Of a stretch of 7,882 nucleotides of DNA, positions 5,265 to 7,882 are shown piece by piece. The position numbers were made by a program, and so were the translations under genes. The number at the start of each line of letters is the position of its first letter. The first letter of the stretch is position 1. Source of the stretch: Methanomicrobiales archaeon. GTDB lineage: Archaea; Halobacteriota; Methanomicrobia; Methanomicrobiales; Methanoculleaceae. The stretch lies in assembly GCA_019136335.1 (NCBI GenBank), contig JAGVUK010000309.1:1-7882 (forward strand), read 5' to 3'. The notes under the pieces were generated by a model. It was not told where the DNA came from, did no database searches, and saw only the letters and a program-made list of their open reading frames with translations.

Positions 5265-5909
5265 ATGCTTGATACTTCCCAAGAGATTATGAAAGGTACA
5301 ACCACGGTAGGACTGATCTTCAACGGGGGCGTGGTTCTTGCCACCGAGATGCGGGCGACGATGGGGAACATGATCGCAAGCAAGCGTGCCAAGAAGATCT
5401 ACCAGATCACGCCGCGGATCGGCATGACCACTGCCGGCGGCGTCGGTGACGCGCAACAACTGGTCCGGATCCTCCAGGTCGAGTGCAACCTCTTTGAGAT
5501 GCGCCGCGGCAAGACCATGTCGGTCGGTGCGGCATCGACCCTGCTCTCGAACTACTTAAACCAGAACCGGTACTACCCCTACTACGTCCAGCTCCTGATG
5601 GGCGGGTTCGACGACGAGGGGCCGAGCGTCTACTCCGTCGATGCGATGGGCGGGGCGACCAAGGAAGAGGAGATCGTCGCCACGGGGTCGGGGTCTCCCT
5701 TTGCCTACGGCGTGCTTGAAGACCAGTACCGCCCGGACATGAAGGAGGACGAGGCGCGAGACCTCGCCATCCGTGCCATCAGGTCGGCGATGCGCCGCGA
5801 CTCCGCATCCGGTGAGGATATCATGGTGGTCGTGATAACGAAAGACAAATACGAGGAACACATTGAGCACGGGTTGCAGCGACCGTCTGCGGCCCGCTCC
5901 ACAACCTGA
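5265..5909 (+). CDS. psmB: Archaeal 20S proteasome beta subunit
   Basis: This is the catalytic subunit of the self-compartmentalised protease; it forms the inner heptameric rings and acts with PsmA and the PAN/Cdc48 ATPases in the cytoplasm. The start is ATG 5265, not the in-frame TTG at 5223: AGGGGTG (5253-5259) lies 5 bases upstream, and the protein (214 residues) then has an 11-residue propeptide ending MKG. Autocleavage before T12 exposes the N-terminal nucleophile Thr (TTTVGLIF). In mature numbering E17 and K33 support catalysis; Glu at 17 is also found in Thermoplasma. GSGSP and RDSASGED carry the remaining active-site Ser and Asp residues. AGGVGDAQ and YYVQLLMGG are typical. No alpha subunit or ATPase is in the window. 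The termination-factor gene starts 20 bases after its stop. Confidence 0.97.
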   Translation: MLDTSQEIMKGTTTVGLIFNGGVVLATEMRATMGNMIASKRAKKIYQITPRIGMTTAGGVGDAQQLVRILQVECNLFEMRRGKTMSVGAASTLLSNYLNQNRYYPYYVQLLMGGFDDEGPSVYSVDAMGGATKEEEIVATGSGSPFAYGVLEDQYRPDMKEDEARDLAIRAIRSAMRRDSASGEDIMVVVITKDKYEEHIEHGLQRPSAARSTT

Positions 5910-5911
5910 CA

Positions 5912-5917
5912 TTTTTT
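5912..5917 (+). other. T6 tract between psmB and the aCPSF1/FttA gene
   Basis: TTTTTT sits two bases after the psmB stop codon, in a 20-base gap, followed by AGGA (5918-5921) and the GATTTTA stretch (5923-5929) before ATG 5930. It may be a partial terminator for psmB, which would lower expression of the downstream gene. It could also simply be an unstructured leader that keeps the ribosome binding site accessible. Confidence 0.35.
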
Positions 5918-5929
5918 AGGACGATTTTA

Positions 5930-7822
5930 ATGGTGATTGAAGAGAAACTTCGGGAGCTTAAGGAGCAGATCAACAAGATCGTTCCCAGCGGGATTACGAT
6001 CTCAGACGTCGAGTTCGAGGGGCCTGAGCTCGTTATCTACACTGACGACCCGAAACAGTTTGCCGATCAGGCGGACCTGATCAAGGTCCTCGCGCGTGAC
6101 CTCAGGAAGCGCATCGTCGTGCGCCCGAATATCCTTGAAGACCCGGAACGTGCGGCCCAGGAGATCCGGGCCGTTGTGCCGGAGAACGCGGGGATATCCG
6201 ACCTCTTCTTCGACCCGGAGACGGGTGAGGTCCTGATCGAGGCGGAGAAACCTGGTGTGGTCATCGGCAAGAACGGCATCACGCTGCGCGAGATCACAAA
6301 ACAGATCGGCTGGACGCCGAAGGTTGTCCGGACACCGCCCATCGAGAGTACGACGGTGAAGCAGATCCGCACGTTCCTCCGGTCGGTGAAGGACGAGCGC
6401 AAGGCGTTTCTGCGCAAGATCGGCCACCGCATCCACCGGGAGGTCACGAGCAAGGACCAGTGGCTGCGGGTCACGACGCTCGGGTGCTGCCGTGAGGTGG
6501 GCCGGGCCGCGTTCCTGATATCGACGCCGGAGAGCAAGATCCTGGTGGACTGCGGCGAGAAACCGGGCAGCGCCGCGAACGGGACGCCGTACCTCTACGT
6601 GCCCGAGATCTATCCGCTCGGCTCGCTCGACGCGGTGGTGCTCACCCACGCGCACCTCGACCACTGTGCTCTCGTCCCCCTCCTCTTCAAGTATGGCTAT
6701 GAGGGGCCGGTTTACTCGACCCCGCCGACGAGGGACCTCTCGACGATGCTCCAGCTCGATTACCTGGACGTCGTCCGGAAGGAGACGGATAAGATCCCCT
6801 ACACCTCAAACGAGGTGCGGACCTACATGAAGCACTCCATCACCCTCAACTACGGCAGTGTGACCGACATCGCCCCCGACGTCAAGCTCACCTTCCATAA
6901 CGCGGGGCATATCCTCGGGTCGGCCATCGCGCACTTCCATATCGGGGAGGGCCTCTACAACATCGCGTTCACCGGGGACTTCAACTACCAGAAGACGAGG
7001 CTCTTCTCCCCGGCGGTATCGTCGTTCCCCCGCCTCGAGGCGCTCTTCATGGAGAGCACCTACGGCGGGGCGAACGATATCCAGCCGCAGAGGAAAGACG
7101 CGGAAGAGAAACTCTACGAGACGGTTTCGGCGACGATCAAGCGCGGGGGCAAGGTGATCATCCCGGCGTTCGCCGTCGGGCGGTCGCAGGAGGTCATGCT
7201 CGCCCTCGAGGAGGGGATCCGGCGGCAGAAGATACCGCCGGTGAAGATCTACCTCGACGGGATGATCAAGGAGGCAACGGCGATCCACACGACCTACCCG
7301 GAGTACCTCAACAGCGATCTCCGGAACCAGATCTTCCGCGAGGGCTTAAACCCCTTCCTTGCCGACGCCTTTGTCCAGGTGGATTCGCCGGACCTCCGCG
7401 AGAAGGTGATCGGGGGCGACCCCTGCGTCATCATCACCACGAGCGGTATGTTGAACGGCGGGCCGGTGATGGAGTATCTCAAGGCCCTCGGCCCCGATGA
7501 GCGCAACACGCTTGTCTTCGTCGGTTACCAGGCAGAGGGGACGCTCGGGCGCCGTATCCAGAAAGGGTGGCGGGAGATCCCGCTCGGGTGGCGCGAGACG
7601 ATCGTGATCAACCTCGAGATCGCGACGAGCGACGGGTTCTCCGGTCACTCGGACAGGAAGCAGCTGATGAACTACGTCGCCCACCTCCAGCCGCGGCCGG
7701 AGAAGATCTTCACCATCCACGGCGACGAGAACAAGACGCTTGACCTTGCAAGTTCCATCTACAAGCGGCACCGTATCGAGACGCATTCTCCCATGAACCT
7801 CGAGACCTACCGCATGATATAA
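5930..7822 (+). CDS. fttA: Archaeal CPSF-like transcription termination ribonuclease (aCPSF1/FttA)
   Basis: This is the archaeal relative of eukaryotic CPSF73. Established work shows that aCPSF1/FttA cleaves nascent RNA at U-rich sites and drives genome-wide transcription termination. The 630 residues match the family. Order: N-terminal KH-type RNA-binding region (about 1-145, GxxG loop VIGKNG 111-116), metallo-beta-lactamase core, inserted beta-CASP domain (roughly 380-565), then the C-terminal core. Zinc-site residues are H240, H242, D244 and H245 (THAHLDH), H327 (AGHILGSA) and D350 (TGDFNY). Beta-CASP motif residues are E375 (MESTYGG), H573 (GFSGHSD) and H597 (IHGDE). All catalytic positions are intact, so it should be an active nuclease. 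ATG 5930 follows AGGA (5918-5921) with an 8-base gap; GTG 5933 is an alternative. It is probably cotranscribed with psmB and lies two bases before the next start codon. Confidence 0.95.
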   Translation: MVIEEKLRELKEQINKIVPSGITISDVEFEGPELVIYTDDPKQFADQADLIKVLARDLRKRIVVRPNILEDPERAAQEIRAVVPENAGISDLFFDPETGEVLIEAEKPGVVIGKNGITLREITKQIGWTPKVVRTPPIESTTVKQIRTFLRSVKDERKAFLRKIGHRIHREVTSKDQWLRVTTLGCCREVGRAAFLISTPESKILVDCGEKPGSAANGTPYLYVPEIYPLGSLDAVVLTHAHLDHCALVPLLFKYGYEGPVYSTPPTRDLSTMLQLDYLDVVRKETDKIPYTSNEVRTYMKHSITLNYGSVTDIAPDVKLTFHNAGHILGSAIAHFHIGEGLYNIAFTGDFNYQKTRLFSPAVSSFPRLEALFMESTYGGANDIQPQRKDAEEKLYETVSATIKRGGKVIIPAFAVGRSQEVMLALEEGIRRQKIPPVKIYLDGMIKEATAIHTTYPEYLNSDLRNQIFREGLNPFLADAFVQVDSPDLREKVIGGDPCVIITTSGMLNGGPVMEYLKALGPDERNTLVFVGYQAEGTLGRRIQKGWREIPLGWRETIVINLEIATSDGFSGHSDRKQLMNYVAHLQPRPEKIFTIHGDENKTLDLASSIYKRHRIETHSPMNLETYRMI

Positions 7823-7824
7823 GG

Positions 7825-7882
7825 ATGCCGCGGAACCTGCCCGTTCTCCTCGGGATATTCGTGGTGATGGCGCTCTCGAACG
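7825..7882 (+). CDS. N-terminus of a probable membrane transporter (partial)
   Basis: The ATG at 7825 lies two bases after the fttA stop, and the frame stays open to the window end (19 codons). The residues PVLLGIFVVMALSN form a hydrophobic stretch beginning almost at the N-terminus, as in the first helix of a polytopic membrane protein. The pattern resembles the start of major facilitator superfamily permeases, but this is too little to assign a family. AAGG directly abuts the ATG, so translation may rely on coupling with the upstream gene. The gene continues beyond the window. Confidence 0.55.
   Translation, partial: MPRNLPVLLGIFVVMALSN

Noticed and set aside
6002..6664. Minus-strand 220-codon frame opposite fttA
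   Set aside because: Arg/Asp/Leu-rich antisense shadow of a fully conserved plus-strand protein with no recognisable domain.
1..7882. CRISPR arrays, insertion sequences, tRNA or rRNA genes
   Set aside because: No regularly spaced direct repeats, transposase-like protein, terminal inverted repeats, or cloverleaf-like segments were seen on reading both strands by eye; a computational scan could not be run.

Overview
The window looks like part of the chromosome of a GC-rich methanogenic archaeon. My best guess is a Methanomicrobiales member of the Methanoculleus type. The archaeal markers are direct: a 52-residue Sec61-beta/SecG, a 20S proteasome beta subunit with a short cleaved propeptide, a KH-MBL-beta-CASP protein of the aCPSF1/FttA type, TATA-like promoter elements and GGTG-type ribosome binding sites. 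The F420 gamma-glutamyl ligase CofE fits a methanogen. The genus is inferred from GC content and gene set only.

Layout: bases 1-206 hold no convincing gene. Bases 207-1475 (+) encode a TreT-like trehalose glycosyltransferring synthase. A roughly 300-base GC-rich gap follows, with a doubtful 46-codon ORF and two stem-loops. cofE (+, 1784-2533) then meets secG (-, 2530-2688) tail to tail, and their stop codons overlap. A 44-base AT-rich stretch separates secG from a divergent amidohydrolase (+, 2733-3779). Next come a universal stress protein (3816-4244) and a four-CBS-domain protein (4259-5119), 14 bases apart and probably one operon. A 145-base AT-rich regulatory gap with a hairpin leads into psmB (5265-5909), the aCPSF1/FttA gene (5930-7822) and the first 19 codons of a probable membrane transporter (7825 to the window end). 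The last three are packed tightly enough to be one transcript.

Functionally the window is mostly core archaeal metabolism and housekeeping: compatible-solute or disaccharide synthesis, F420 maturation, protein export, nucleoside or pterin-type amidohydrolase chemistry, stress and energy sensing, protein degradation and transcription termination. I see no mobile element, CRISPR array, tRNA, rRNA or clear accessory system. The points most worth a second look are regulatory: the secG/amidohydrolase promoter stretch with secG probably leaderless, oligo-T tracts placed in opposing genes at the cofE/secG junction, a T6 tract directly in front of the termination-factor gene, and hairpins ahead of uspA, cofE and psmB. 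Also notable are a CBS4 domain that has lost its usual nucleotide-binding residues and an amidohydrolase of unknown substrate.
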